Assembly (NCBI GenBank): GCA_029953675.1
Contig: JAMWBK010000005.1
Location: forward strand, 2,437,001-2,501,000
Source of the DNA: Rhodosorus marinus
Taxonomy: Eukaryota; Rhodophyta; Stylonematophyceae; Stylonematales; Stylonemataceae
Direction of reading: 5' to 3'
Length of the DNA: 64,000 bases
In this document: positions 46,816-58,929 of the stretch, piece after piece
How the letters are laid out: every line of letters begins with the position of its first letter
Numbering within the stretch: the first letter of the stretch is position 1
Position numbers and translations under genes: made by a program
Notes under the pieces: model-generated
The model's database searches: none
Told to the model about the DNA's origin: nothing
The model's input: only the letters and a program-made list of their open reading frames with translations

Positions 46816-48466
46816 TCATCTCCCACCACCGCGGTACCCAAAGGGGTCGCTAAATTTTGGTCCTTGTGCGCGCGCGCCTTGACCATGACCATGCTGTCCT
46901 TGTTTTGGTCTGGACTGCATCTTCGCGTTGGCAGCTTCCTGTTGCTTTTTGCGTTTCGCTTCAAACTCGTGAGTTGACGTGCTGGGTGATGGCAGCTGCG
47001 AGCGATCACAGGGTAGTGGCTCTGCCCGAAACCATCGATGCTGAAGCGCGTCAGTGGCGCTCATTCTCTTAGTGCTATCAAGAGCAAGCAGCTTCTCGAT
47101 GAGGTCAAGGACGTCAGCTCCTAGATGTGCCAAGTTCTGTCGAAGCCTCGGCGGGTAGCTGTAGTGTTGAAATCGTTCGTCATGGGATATAAGTCAAAAA
47201 CTGAAGCACTGCACGCAATGCTCGATTCCAGAACGATATCTTACTTTGTGTGTCTGATCAAATATGCATTGGGAAGACGCTCATAGGCTGGCCACATATC
47301 CCCGCTCGGAGATCCAAGGAGTTTCAAGATTCGATCCAATTGATCAGTCTCGCTGGAACCGGGAAATAGGGGCGTTCTCAACAAGAGCTCAGCCAAAAGA
47401 CACCCGACTGACCACATATCCACAGCGGGGCCGTATTCATTTGCTCCAAGGAGGAGCTCCGGGGGTCTGTACCACCTCGTGATGACCTTGTTGGTGTATT
47501 GTCTTCCGTTTTCTCCGCAAGTTCTTGCCAGTCCAAAATCAGCTATTTTCAGGTAACCATCCGCACTCAGCAGAAGATTAGAACCTGCTCGCAAGAGGCC
47601 AAAGAAAGTCTGAGATTGTCGCTCGCAAATCGACTGGACCCAATTGCGAGAGGGAAGGTACCTTTTATGTCGCGATGTAGAATATCCCTCTTATGGCAGT
47701 ATTCTAGTCCTGTTAGCAACTGCAGCATGCAGCATTTCACTTGTTCGACGGAGAAGTTCACTTCCCTTGTATCCATGAGCCCAGTCAGATCATGGTCCAA
47801 GTACTCGAATACCATGTAGATATTCACCTTGCCGTTCTTACTGTCCTCCGCGTCTGGTACATTCGGCAATGTCAAATGAGAAAAACAGTGCACTTAAGCA
47901 GTGGATCCAGTCGGCTAGATCGTGAGACTACAAGCGCACCGGTTACAATCTCCTTGAGCTTGACTATATTCTCGTGGTTGAGCATTTTTAACAGCTTGAT
48001 CTCGCGAATGGCAGTAAGGGGAAACTTTCCGATACGAAGGCGAAGAAAAAAATAGACGGACTCGTTAGGGGTCGGTGGCGAGTGTTTCATGTGAAGCAGG
48101 TGATGTGTTTCGGTTTTCATCGTCGTTCCATTGATCCCCTACCCCTTCACGTTCATTGTCCATTCTCACTTTCTTTAATGCGACAATTTCATTTGTCTCC
48201 GTATCCTTCGCCTTCCACACCTGCCTAATTTCGATTAAGCAAACCAAATCCATCAGCGCATCAAGCCCTTTCTAAGCAAACCCACAAACCGAAGGTCCAG
48301 GACAAACATAGACCGACGGACGATGATGGCTCGGTCAGGCAACTCACCCATAGGTCCCTTCTCCAACCTGCTCATCCTTTTTAAAAACACTCACATCCCT
48401 CGCAGCAAGAGGACGGCGACGTTTCTTGCTCTCCACAGCGGCTTTACCCTTCAATTCCACGCCCAT
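46816..48466 (-). CDS. CDKC: CDKC/CDK9-type cyclin-dependent kinase
   Basis: This is a transcription-type CDK that, with a cyclin T/K partner, phosphorylates the RNA polymerase II C-terminal domain. Six exons keep phase: 48466-48348, 48224-48143, 48024-47940, 47853-47662, 47584-47245 and 47158-46816, giving about 386 residues. Motifs are GEGTYG (35-40), VALKK with the ATP-binding Lys (57), the cyclin-binding helix PLTAIREIKLL (the PITAIRE type of CDKC/CDK9), EYLDHDLTGLMD, HRDIKGSNLLL, DFGLART and the T-loop TNKVITRWYRPPELLLG with the activating Thr. The tail (about 310-386) is HEFEAKRKKQQ followed by Gln/Gly-rich sequence (QGQHGHGQGARAQG), as in plant CDKC. CDK12/13-like is the alternative. 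The start is the only ATG before the KKRRRPL segment. Confidence 0.93.
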
Positions 48467-49763
48467 TCCTCGCAACGTTCTCGAGAAAACCACGCACAAA
48501 GCAGAACAACTCGCCAACACCAACTACAAGAGACTACACCTAGCACCAAACCATACCATACAATGAAGTAACCACTTTCTAATATTCCATATTACAAAAC
48601 CCAAAAAAAAGCTTCAAGAACCTTCTGAAAGCAGTCGATCTAATCTTCAACCGTCCAAGCACTCTCAACCCCACTCTGATCCATCTCCCTCAGCCATAAA
48701 ACGACCCCTATCGATGTGGCTATTGACACCTTTGGGGTTGAGTTGACTTTATAGCCCGTTGCACAGATTTGTTGTCCACTAGTCTACTGTACTTCCATCC
48801 ATGAATAGGTCTGTGCTTCGCTCTCAATTCGATCAAACCAGCGGCAGGCTTTAACATCAAGTCTGCAACCGAGCCGTGGCTGGAGTGCCGGAGTAAGGAA
48901 CTAGTGTCAGACCACACAGTCAGGTTGGTTTTTAGTTCCTTGTAGAAGACCCAGGAACCGAGAGAGTTTCAGAAAGAAACTTGGCTGGAACTAGTAGGCA
49001 AGAGGTGGGGCACCATACACCATGTCTGACCACTTGGGTCGCCAACTGGTAGGCTAGGGCCCACCATCCACGGCTCGAAAGTGGTAGGCAGACAGTGGCA
49101 CCATAAAACGACGCCTGACAACTTTCCTCGATCTGAGAACCACAAGGTGGCACCATACAAGATCTCTGACAACTTGGCTACGAACTGGTAGGCAGAGGTT
49201 GCACCATACACAATGTCTGCCAACTCGATCAACAACCGCAAAACTATCTTCCTACTCAAGGAAGAAAGACAAAAACCACGAGACAGTCTGTCATCAAAAC
49301 TATTGATTGATTCAATCTCTTGAAGGAGTTATTATCGGGAGTCGGTCGGGCCGGATGGACGAAGAAGATACCAATGCAGATTGATATCATAAATGTCAGA
49401 TGACTTTCTGATTAAGATTGTGCCGTATATTGTTTAATTGTTACATGGAAAGTATTCGATAAACTTCGTTCTGTGTTTCATAAGTATTTGAGCCGATGAG
49501 GTAGATAATACGATACTTTTCGGTTTATGTGTTTAAATATTTTTATGGGTTTGTGTGACATTTTTAGGATGGCGGTTTGGATGGATTGGGGTGGTTTTGG
49601 TGGTTTGGTTGGGTTGCGGGCGGAGGTCAGAGGGTAGGTTGAGGGCGGGGGGGGTGTTGGCTATGTACCCTGGGGTTAGAGCTTGAATGTAGAAATGCTC
49701 CGATGCAGGATCTTGTGAGGTGATCAAAAAGTGATCCTGCTGTTCTCTTGGCTATTGAAAAAC
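48467..49763. other. Intergenic with minisatellite; leaders of two divergent genes
   Basis: From 48467 to about 48690 the + strand is A/C-rich (T/G-rich leader of the kinase). A minisatellite occupies about 48980-49223. From about 49540 to 49730 the + strand is G/T-rich with a G run near 49650, the leader of the radical SAM gene. No gene is visible. Confidence 0.5.
48980..49223. repeat. Minisatellite, about five copies of a 45-53 nt unit
   Basis: Each unit reads roughly CTTGGCTACGAACTGGTAGG, then CAGAGGTGGCACCATACA, then an (A/C)(A/C)ATGTCTGACAA-like end. Copies start near 48980, 49033, 49076, 49122 and 49173. The first, fourth and fifth are the best conserved; the second and third have lost a few bases. 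No protein-like constraint is visible. Confidence 0.85.
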
Positions 49764-52700
49764 ATGGAGGCTTTTGTTGGAGGGGTGGATCTGAGATCCA
49801 GCAGTTTCTCCCCGGGGTTGAAGGGCCAGGCTTCTGGTTGTGGACGCAGGCATAGCGTGGCAAGGACAAGGAGGGTGGATATGGTCGTTGAGAGTCCACC
49901 TTCAGAAGAGTTAATGGGTGGGAGCGTCTTGAAGGATCTTGAGGTTGACGGGGCCTGGGAAGGGCTAAAGTCGATTTTGCCGTTTGAGGTGCTGAGAACG
50001 ATTTCAAAACCTGGTAGATATCTCGGAAATGAGAGAGGAGCTGTTATGAAGAACTGGGATCAGAACCAGCTCAGAATGTGTCTGGCATATCCAGAGACGT
50101 ACGAGATCGGGATGAGCAACACTGGTCATGTGATCTTGTATTCGTGCCTGAACGACGTGGATGGAGTGCTCTGCGATAGGTAATTACGCCCTAGTCACGG
50201 AAGATGTCATGATCCAGGACGCTTGCTCGATTGTGAGGATTTTCGTTTCCTCTGACCATTATCTCGTGCATATCATGTTTTAATCTCAACCCTAGGAGCT
50301 ATCTTCCGGCATCAGATATGGGTGCAGCCCTTAAGGACGCAGGGAAGGACTTGTTCGCTGTCGAATCCAAGAGGCCACTCGCAGAGTTTGACGTCTTGGC
50401 GGTATGAATCTTGCTTCTTCGTCCAGAGCAATAGCCTACTCGGCAGTTAGCAAGAGTCAGTCCCATAGTGGCGAGGCCTGCTGACAGTTCTTTTCCGTTC
50501 ACGTTGTTTTCAGATTCCTGTCCACTACGAAATGGGGGCGACGAACTGTCTAGAATTGATGTCCTTGAGCTCAATCCCTATTTCTTGGTCAGAGCGCGAT
50601 GCTGACCCCAGCAAACCATTTGACGTCTCCTCCGGTAGCTACCCGCTTGTATTTGGAGGTGGCCAGACGGTTACTGCTAACCCCGAGCCCTTCGCGGAGT
50701 TTTTTGACTTCTTCGCGCTCGGCGACGGAGAGGAGGTTCTGCCAGCCATAGCGCGGAAAGTCGATGAGTGTAAGAAGCTTGGCTTATCGCGTGTGGAGGT
50801 CCTGGTTAAGCTTGCCCGAGACGTTCCGGGTATCTACGTCCCGATGTTTTATTCAATGCATCAGGATGGGTCTGTGCGAAGGAATAGGGATGACATCCCA
50901 GCCAGGCCGCAGCGTCAGGTATGATCCAGTGCGGAAGCGGGGGCTTTCATTCAGGGACCTTCTCACTTCTCCTCTCTCTGTGTGCCATTTAATTCGCTAA
51001 GGTTGCGACCCCTCAACCGGAGAGGGCTCTTCGACTTGTCCCTTACGTGCAAACAATTCACGATCGCCTCACGGTAGAGATTCGCCGGGGTTGTACTCGA
51101 GGTTGCAGGTTTTGCTTACCGGGAAATCTGAACCGTCCTGCTCGTGATGTGGAACCAGAGAGAGTGATTGAGGGCGTTCTTGAAGGGGTACAGAACTCTG
51201 GATATCGTGAGTTCTCTCTCCTGTCGTTGTCATGCTCCGACTGGCTTTCGCTACCATCTGTGGGCATCGAACTGAAAAATCGTCTACGCGAGCACAACAC
51301 AAACATTAGCCTGACGCTTCCATCGCAAAGAGTCGATCGATTCGATGAGGACATTGCCGTCCTCGTCGCCGGTGGTGAAGAAAAGAAAAGCGGTATTACT
51401 TTTGCCCCAGAGGCTGGGACGCAGAGGCTCAGGGATGTCATCAACAAGGGATTAACCAATGAAGAACTCCTTCGAGGGGTAAAGACTGCGTACCTGCAGG
51501 GCTATGCTCAGGTATGACCTCGAGACCCAAGAAGGAGACACCTTTTCGCATCTCTTTGACACACATCTTCTGAACGAACTCCTGTGCAATAGGTCAAGTT
51601 GTACTTTATGATCGGTTTACCCGGAGAAACGGACGAGGATGTTGTCGGAATCTTTGAAACTGTAAAGTGGCTGCAGAGGGAGTGTAAGGAGAAAGGTCGC
51701 CGCCGCCTTGCGGTGAAACTGACGATATCGAACTTCACCCCAAAACCACATACGCCTTTCCAGTGGCATTCCGTATCAACGGAGGAGTTCAAGCGGAAGC
51801 AGCAGTTGCTGATGAGCTTGTTCAAGTCCCAACGGGATGTCAAGGTGGGAAAGCTTGGAATGTTAATGTCGATGTGACTTGAGTTAGTTCCCAGAGAGTT
51901 CTGAAGGCTCCCCGCGTCCTTTTTCCTCGTTGATCAGTGGAACTTCACGGACGTTCGAATCTCCGCAATGGAGGATTTCGTTGGCCGGGCGGACAGACGC
52001 ATGAGCGCGGTAATTCAGAAAGCGTGGGAAAATGGAGCTTCCATGGACGACTGGTGGATGGACTTAGACGGAGCATATAACGGCTGGAAGACTGCAATAG
52101 ACCAGTGTGGCCTGTCGTGGGAATACAGAAAAACCGCGGATGGAGAATGGAATGTCATGGAAACTCCTCAAGAGCAGGTGAAGGGAAAGAGAGGGTGGTA
52201 AGGGGATGCTTCAACTGTACTAGCGGATGTTGCGGAGGGCACTTTGGGATTTTATGTCCCAGACACTACTTCCTTTCATGACTTCGTCGGTAACCAACCT
52301 TCGCTTCTGAAAACTACTTCCCAGGTTTTACGAAGCACGAAGGAAGGGTTTGGAGTTCAAGACGCTGACTCCAAAGAGCGGATGGGGTGGGTCTGACAGC
52401 AGTGAAGAATCGGCAGATGAGCGCTCCAGTACTTCGCCTCTGGATAGGCCGTTGCCCTGGGACCATATTAATAGCGGGGTCGACAAGGGCTGGCTGCGGG
52501 ATGAGTTGATGAAGGCTCTCTCTGCAAATCTGACGCCGGACTGCTCGTTCGATGAATGCTCTTCTTGCGGAGTTTGTGGCGATGAACTCGGGCACAATGT
52601 GGTCATCCCTCCAGCGCCAATACCCGACTTCAAGGGCCACTATCGGTAAGACTTCGGGTACGTAAGCCCAGCCTGCTGGATTGCGATGCTCATCTACCTC

Positions 52701-53616
52701 GTGTTGTCGTTCGCAGACCAGCACACACTCGTCAGCAGAAGCTGCGTGTACGATTCTCAAGAACCGGCTCGAGCTCTATGATGGGTCATCTCGACGTTAA
52801 CCGCCTGCTCGATAGAGCGATGCTCCGAGCCGGCTTGCCTATTTCTTTCACGAACGGTTTCAACCAGCTTCCTAGAATGCAACCCGCGCAACCTTCCGCA
52901 CTCGGATATACCTCCAACGCGGAAGTCTATGATTTCGACATGGTGGAGCCAGTTGATGTTGGTGAATTCACACATCGACTATCAGAACAGCTACCTCCAA
53001 CATTCTCCATTCAGGTGCTTCTTAATACTACATGGATCTGGAGTATTGACCCTCTTATGCTAATCTTTTTTCTTTTCTGTGCCGTCCAAAATGGTTCCTC
53101 GTACAGGACGCGGAAGAGATTTCCTTATCGAGCCGATCACCTTCTGCAGCGCTTGAGGAACTAGTTTGGGTAGTCGTGCTTGTATCAGAAACGCTACGCG
53201 ATGAGGACAGTTGGAACAAGTGCATCGAAAACATTCGAAATTCTGGTCCAGTCTTGATCGAGAAGAAAACCAAGCGTACAAAGAAAAAGAAGGAGTTGGA
53301 TCTGCGGGAGCCACTACTCAGCGTTGAACGGGCGACCTCGTCAGATAGCGACCCAGTCCTGACGCACGTGGGTGTGGAAGACTGGGATGACACAAGCTGT
53401 ATCATCAAGTTCAGAACCAAAGTGTCATACGAGATGGCCAACCTCAGTCCAGCATCGTTTGCCAAGATGGTCGAAATCATCTCAGGTTCGGAAGTCACTC
53501 TTAGACACGCACACAAGGCCGATATCGTATTCGCCTCCGTGAAGGAACAAAAACCTCCCATCCGTGAGGAACAAGAAAATCCTATTCTTGAGGAAGAAAA
53601 AACCTCCTGCCCTTAA
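49764..53616 (+). CDS. Bacterial-type radical SAM protein with DUF2344 C-terminus
   Basis: This is a radical SAM enzyme of the bacterial TIGR03960 type fused to a C-terminal DUF2344 (TIGR03936) domain. The reaction is not known to me. Nine exons keep phase: 49764-50179, 50296-50401, 50514-50918, 51002-51511, 51593-51844, 51938-52197, 52325-52645, 52717-53014 and 53107-53616, giving about 1025 residues. The first 65 or so residues are Ser/Arg/Gly-rich and look like a plastid transit peptide. A B12-binding-like Rossmann region follows (LAYPETYEIGMSNTGHVILY; VHYEMGATNCLELM; GYPLVFGGG-like). The 4Fe-4S motif is CTRGCRFC (Cys 340, 344 and 347), then GITFAPEAGTQRLRDVINKG and LYFMIGLPGETDEDV. The DUF2344 part begins near LRVRFSRTGSSSMMGHLDVN (about 750). 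It is 272 nt upstream of MLH1. Confidence 0.9.
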
Positions 53617-53888
53617 GTAAAACTCCAGTTCAGCTCGGTATAACAAGCTGTGCGTTGAAACGCTGTGATGCCCATGTTTCCATGTCGTCGAGTCGAACAT
53701 AGAGCCAGAGGGTGGGATGGGGGTTAGGGGTGATGTAGATCGGCTCAGTTTGTTGAGTATGAAAGTCTCTGACGCAGGGACTTCTGCTTGATAATGGACT
53801 CTAACAACAAAGAATCGGTCTGCTTGAGGAGGATAAGATCAGACTCTTTGAACATAGAATCATTTTCCAAGTTAGTTCGCTCGTCGGG
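53617..53888. other. Short MLH1 promoter region
   Basis: Only 272 nt separate the radical SAM stop and the MLH1 start. A G/T-rich patch (GGTGGGATGGGGGTTAGGGG, near 53710) is the only visible signal. Confidence 0.4.
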
Positions 53889-56495
53889 ATGTCTGTGATT
53901 CGCCGTCTTCCTGAGGAGGTTGTTCATCGCATTGCAGCTGGTGAGGTGTGTGATCTCGGTTCGGTTCTCTAGTCTGTGCTTCCCTTTTCGTTTTCTCTCC
54001 GGTGATGATTTAGTCGAGCTAGCGAGCGCCTTTGTTCCAACGGTTTTGTCCAGGCTGAGCTGTTGTTGTTTTTTGCAATTCCTTAAAGGTTGTAACGTCC
54101 GCGGCTGCTGCGCTGAAGGAGCTGCTAGAGAATAGCATTGACGCTAGAGCGACGAAGATTAACGTTGGAGTTCGTCAAGGAGGTCTGAAGGTTTTACAGA
54201 TCGTTGACAATGGGAAGGGAATGGCGGTTAGCTGGATCTTAGATCAAATCTATGTACAGTGTCCTTTACATCACATCTCACACTCGTTCGTTGTATTTTC
54301 TAGCCAGAAGATATGCGCATGGCATGTGAAAGGTTCGCTACGAGCAAACTACAGACGTTCGAAGACCTTCAGTCAATAACCAGCTTCGGCTTTCGAGGAG
54401 AAGCACTCGCAAGCATAAGCCAAGTCGCCCGAGTGAAAATTGTATCAATGGTTCCAGGTACTATCGATACTACCAGCCTCATTCTAAGCCTATAGCAGCA
54501 GAGATATCTAATCCGAATATCTTGTCAACTACCCAACTCTGCAGACGCCGTCTGTGCGTACAGTGCGAGCTATGCTGATGGTAAAATTGCTGGAGCAAAC
54601 GGCGGACAAGCTGCCCCAAAACCATGCGCTGGAGTTCCTGGCACAACCGTGACGGTGGAAGACCTGTTTTACAACATGCCAACCCGACGAAGCGCTAACA
54701 GAAATGCATCTGAGGAGTACCGTGCGATTGCGGACATTGTCACCCGGTATTCCATTCGCTACTCGAGTATCGCGTTCACTTGCAAGAGGCTTGGAGATGT
54801 AAGTATCACGATGTGCATATGCAGTGTTTAGTGAAAGCACAAGTTTTCTGTCGTCAGGGGTTTGTTCGGCTTGCCGAGCGCTTACTACTTCCAGAGAGAT
54901 TTTGATGAACCAGATGTCTCTGACGATCTCTCACGTGCTTCTATCTGACTGATAGAATTCTGGATCAGACATAAAGTCAACCATGAATGCTACTGTACTC
55001 GAGAACATCCAGCTGGCTTTTGGGAAGAATCTCGCTCAGGAGCTATTGGACTTCAAGTTCGAGATCGACGGTCTGGGGGTCTCAGGAAGCGGCCTGGTGT
55101 CCAATGCGAACTACAATCTGACCCGACGGACGTTCATTCTGTTCATAAACGGCCGACTTGTCGACTATGCGCCGTTGAAAAAAGCACTTGATTCTACTCA
55201 CTCAGAGTTCAGTCCGAAAGGATCTCATGGCTTCTTCTACTTGGATATTAATATGAGGACGGAGGATCTCGACGTAAACGTCCATCCGACTAAGCGCGAA
55301 GTTCGGTTTCTTCATGGTGCAGAGCTCATTGAGAGCGTTACATCTGCAGTCTCTGATAGGCTTAAGACCAGCCGTACTTCTCGGGTCTACTACTCTCAGT
55401 CTCTCATTGAGTAAGTCCACGATTCATTGGTGCTAGTCTTTTATTTTTAGTCCTAATTCGTTCCGCTTCCGTCTGGACCCTTTTCGCAGGAAGCCAGTGC
55501 CGCGAGCAGAGCAAAGCGAGAGTCAAGTCCCAGATACACCAGCACCGGCTATGCTGGTTCGGACGAGCAAGCGCCCACTTTCAGGAAGAAACCCTTTGGC
55601 GAAAGACCCTCGGAAGATGGTGCGAACAGACGCAAAAATACAAGACGGAGCGATGGAGCAGTTTATAGAGTCAAGACCACAGGTTCTCGGCAGTGGACTG
55701 AGGAGGAGTTCGAGAACGGCTCTTAAACGCTCACGGGAAGCACCCCCGTTGCTGACTAGTGTTCGCAACCTGCAGATGGAATACGAAGCGCAAACGCATG
55801 CAGGCCTTCACGACGTGTTCCGTGAACACTCTTTCGTTGGAGTTGCCGACGGCGACCATGTACTCATACAACATCGGACCAAGCTGATGCTAGTTCTGCT
55901 TCATCCACTGGTGAGGGAATTAATGTATCAGAAGACATTGCTGCAGTTCGCGGATCTTTTGCCGGCGAAGCTCACCTCCCCAGTCCCGATCCGAGAGGTC
56001 GTTCGACTTCGGCTTGAGAAACCCGACCTTAAATTGAAGGAATCAGCGTGCGATCGAGAGGAGATGGCGATCGCGGTAGGTGGAGTTCTCCTCTCCCATT
56101 CAGAAATGCTCCTCGAGTATTTTGGGATACGCATCGTTGATACCAGGGGAAGCGGGCCATCTGTCGATGCGCTTCCGCTGTTGCTTGAACACCACTCGCC
56201 GGCGCCAACTTCTGTGGCTGACCTCATCCTCGGACTCGGCACTGTTGTAAATTGGGAGGAAGAACAGGAATGCTTCAAGGATATTGCAGAACTGATTGCT
56301 GATTGCTACACGTCAGTTGGACAATGGGACCCGACTAACTCGGATCAGCTCGAGCGTTACGAATACATCATCAAACACGCCATCCTACCGGCTACTCGTT
56401 CGGCGTTCTTCCCGCCAAATCACTTCGCAGAAAATAAGGTCGTTCGTGAGGTGGCGTCACTCGAGAGGCTCTATAGAACATTTGAGAGATGTTGA
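53889..56495 (+). CDS. MLH1: DNA mismatch repair protein MLH1
   Basis: MLH1 is the common partner of MutL heterodimers in mismatch repair and meiosis. Exons keep phase: 53889-53945, 54089-54226, 54304-54457, 54545-54798, 54956-55410 and 55490-56495, giving about 687 residues. The N-terminal GHKL ATPase has [64 protein letters not shown] and [17 protein letters not shown]. The transducer domain ends [15 protein letters not shown]. The C-terminal half contains a variable linker (about 350-410) and the dimerisation domain, ending in FERC at the very last residues. That ending is characteristic of MLH1 and separates it from PMS1/PMS2, which carry the endonuclease motif. The first exon is very short (19 codons) and ends exactly inside the AAGE motif. 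Confidence 0.96.
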
Positions 56496-57016
56496 GTCCC
56501 CGATTCCGCTCCCATGCACATGTAAAATCCAATCGTCGATATCCGGATTACTAACCACTTGTATTGGCACTAACTTTTTCTTCTCGGAATATAAAGTTCA
56601 AGCTTACGACGTTTTTACTTAACCAGCAGTCCGCTTTTCATCTCCGAATGCTGCTGAGAGAACTGAATGATCTAGAAATGGCGAATTGCATACGAGGACA
56701 CCTCCTTTTCACTGGAAGTCTCTTCCATCAGTCAGAGGAACTTCCCGTTCTCCGGAGTCTCAATCTAAAGAGCGCCCTGGGTTTGATTGAAGGGGATCGA
56801 AAGCGAATCTATAGCAGTTGTTCTGCGGTTGTTCATTCGGGATATAGACTGTTTCCGGCTGGCAACCTAGAGCACCTGGGAAAGCGTCTTCATGGAGTTG
56901 GTCCAACCAAGATTGCACCGATGCGCCTTTCGACAGCTAAAAGAGAACCAATTGCTCGCTTTATCAGTATTGCTTTGCCTCCAGGGAAACTCAAAAAGGG
57001 GCCTGGCGTAACAGGG
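56496..57016. other. Gap between convergent MLH1 and PPi-PFK genes
   Basis: A plus-strand frame (56564-57346) runs through this gap and then opposite the end of the PPi-PFK gene. Its first in-frame ATG is at 56645. It has no recognised motif. Otherwise the gap should hold both 3' untranslated regions. Confidence 0.4.
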
Positions 57017-58929
57017 CTAGTTGGACATCTCGCTGTTTGCGACGAGAGTGAAGTTAAGTTCCTCGGACATGTTTCCGGAATGCTGAATTGGGCCCGGGCA
57101 TCTGTAGTCCTCCGTGAGGCGCCACGCCTCTCTCTGCTTCGCATATATCTTGAATGCCGGGTCCTCCAACGAAATCAGGGCCTTCTTAATGACCGGCACC
57201 ATTTTACCCTTTCTTCGCTCCATGTTCATCATAACTGTCAACGGATAGCCTCCGCACTCCCACTGCTCCGGGAGAGTGGTCAAGTTCGAAACTGTCGCAA
57301 CGTAGCCAGTACATCCGGCCTCAATGAGAGCAGCTATTCCACATGAGCGAGGTTGACGCGAATTCAGAACCAGAGAAAAGACCGAAGGAAACTGCGACCG
57401 TCCCCTCTGAAAACCGCGTAAACAGTTCCTTACCTGAAGTATGGCCAAGAGCGTAGCAGTAGTTGCAATCAAAGTTGGTTGGAAGGGAGCATCGACCTTC
57501 ATAACCGAAGAAATGAGAAATAGCGCTGAATGTGCCCTTGTATTCGGACCGCTTCTTCAGCTCTGACTTTGTCATGGTGATCAAGAGCCTCTCAGACTCA
57601 GTTTGCGACAACCTGACATTGCCATGAGGATCTCTGTCCAACAAAAGCTGCGTCTGGAAGTCGGTAGGTAGCGAGTTGAATAGTTCTCGCTCCTGGTTGT
57701 CAAGCATCTTCACGGCCTCAGTTGGGTCATTTGAGGAGCTACCATTCGACGCAAGATGATCGTTAAGGCAGGAGATAAGCTTGTTCATGTCCGGCATAAA
57801 CTCAACCAGGCCTTCTGGAATAATGACCACGCCAAAGTCCTTGCCGAGTTTAGACCTCTCGACGACTAGGTCAGCAATGTCTGAGACAACCGAGAGGAGG
57901 GATTGCCGGTTGGCCTCAACTTCCTCTCCGATAACGGCCATGTTAGGATGCGTCTGGAGAGCAGTTTCCAGGGTAATGTGAGACGCAGAGCGGCCCATCA
58001 GCCTGCAGAAGTGGTAGCTCTTCTTCGCAGAGCTTGCATCGTAGCCAAGATTAGCAACAAGCTCCGAGTACACCTTCACTGCTGTGTCGAATCCGAAGGA
58101 CGTCTCAATGTAAGTGTTCCTCAGATCTCCGTCGATCGTCTTGGGAACTCCGATAACCTTGGTATCGATGTTGTAAGCCTTGAAGTCCTCAGCGAGCAGC
58201 ATCGCATTGGTATTGGTGTCGTCTCCACCGACAAAAACGAGCCCATCTAGCTCACACTTCTTCGCAGCTTCTCTAGCCATGGCGAACTGTTCCACTGTTT
58301 CAATTTTCGTTCTGCCAGACCCGAGTAGATGGAAACCTCCCTGGTTGCGGAAGGGATCAATGCTCTCACTGGTCAAGATGTGGTAGTTGCAGTCAATAAT
58401 ACCGGAAGGTCCGTTCACGAAACCAATGAGTTCCGAGTCCTTGTTTCTCTCCTGAAGATGATCGAAAAGCCCGGATATCACATTATGTCCTCCCGGGGCT
58501 GGACCTCCCGAGAGAACGACTCCAATACGCAGCTTCTTGCCGATAGTGACTGGACCGCCACTGTTCGGTACAATCTTCACAACGGGTTGGCCAAACAGTT
58601 TCGGGAATCGCTTTTCAATCTCTTCAACATCATAAGCAGCAGAAGTTCGATCTCCAAAGGCAACTCTAAACGCTCCACGAAGAAGCTGGAAAACGTACCA
58701 AAGGAGCTCACGAGTCAGTCACAACAAACCTCCAAAGGTCTAAAGCGGAGAACACGTCTCGGAACACGAGCCTTACCGGTGGCATACGCGGGATGTAAAG
58801 CAGCCGTTGCTGATGAAGGGGTGACAACTCTGCAACAGAAATATTCAACTTCAACTCATGCTCAACCTTACGACGAACCGTCTGTATGTTGTGCATATGC
58901 TCATCCGCTGAGCTCGTCGTCGTCACCAT
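57017..58929 (-). CDS. PFPB: Pyrophosphate-dependent phosphofructokinase (PFP type)
   Basis: PPi-PFK reversibly converts fructose 6-phosphate to fructose 1,6-bisphosphate using pyrophosphate. Three exons keep phase: 58929-58777, 58685-57434 and 57333-57017, giving about 573 residues, like plant PFP beta. The GGDDTNTNAMLLAE motif (about 204-217) has Asp after GGD where ATP-PFKs have Gly, and PKTIDGD (about 232-238) has Lys in place of Gly; these two residues specify PPi. LSGGPAPGGHNVISG, MGRSASHITLE and GEEVEANRQ are also typical. The C-terminal exon has GYPLTVMMNMERRKGKMVPV and CPGPIQHSGN. There is no targeting peptide, so a cytosolic enzyme is expected. The alternative, that an unrelated alpha subunit lies elsewhere, cannot be judged. 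It faces MLH1 tail to tail. Confidence 0.96.
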
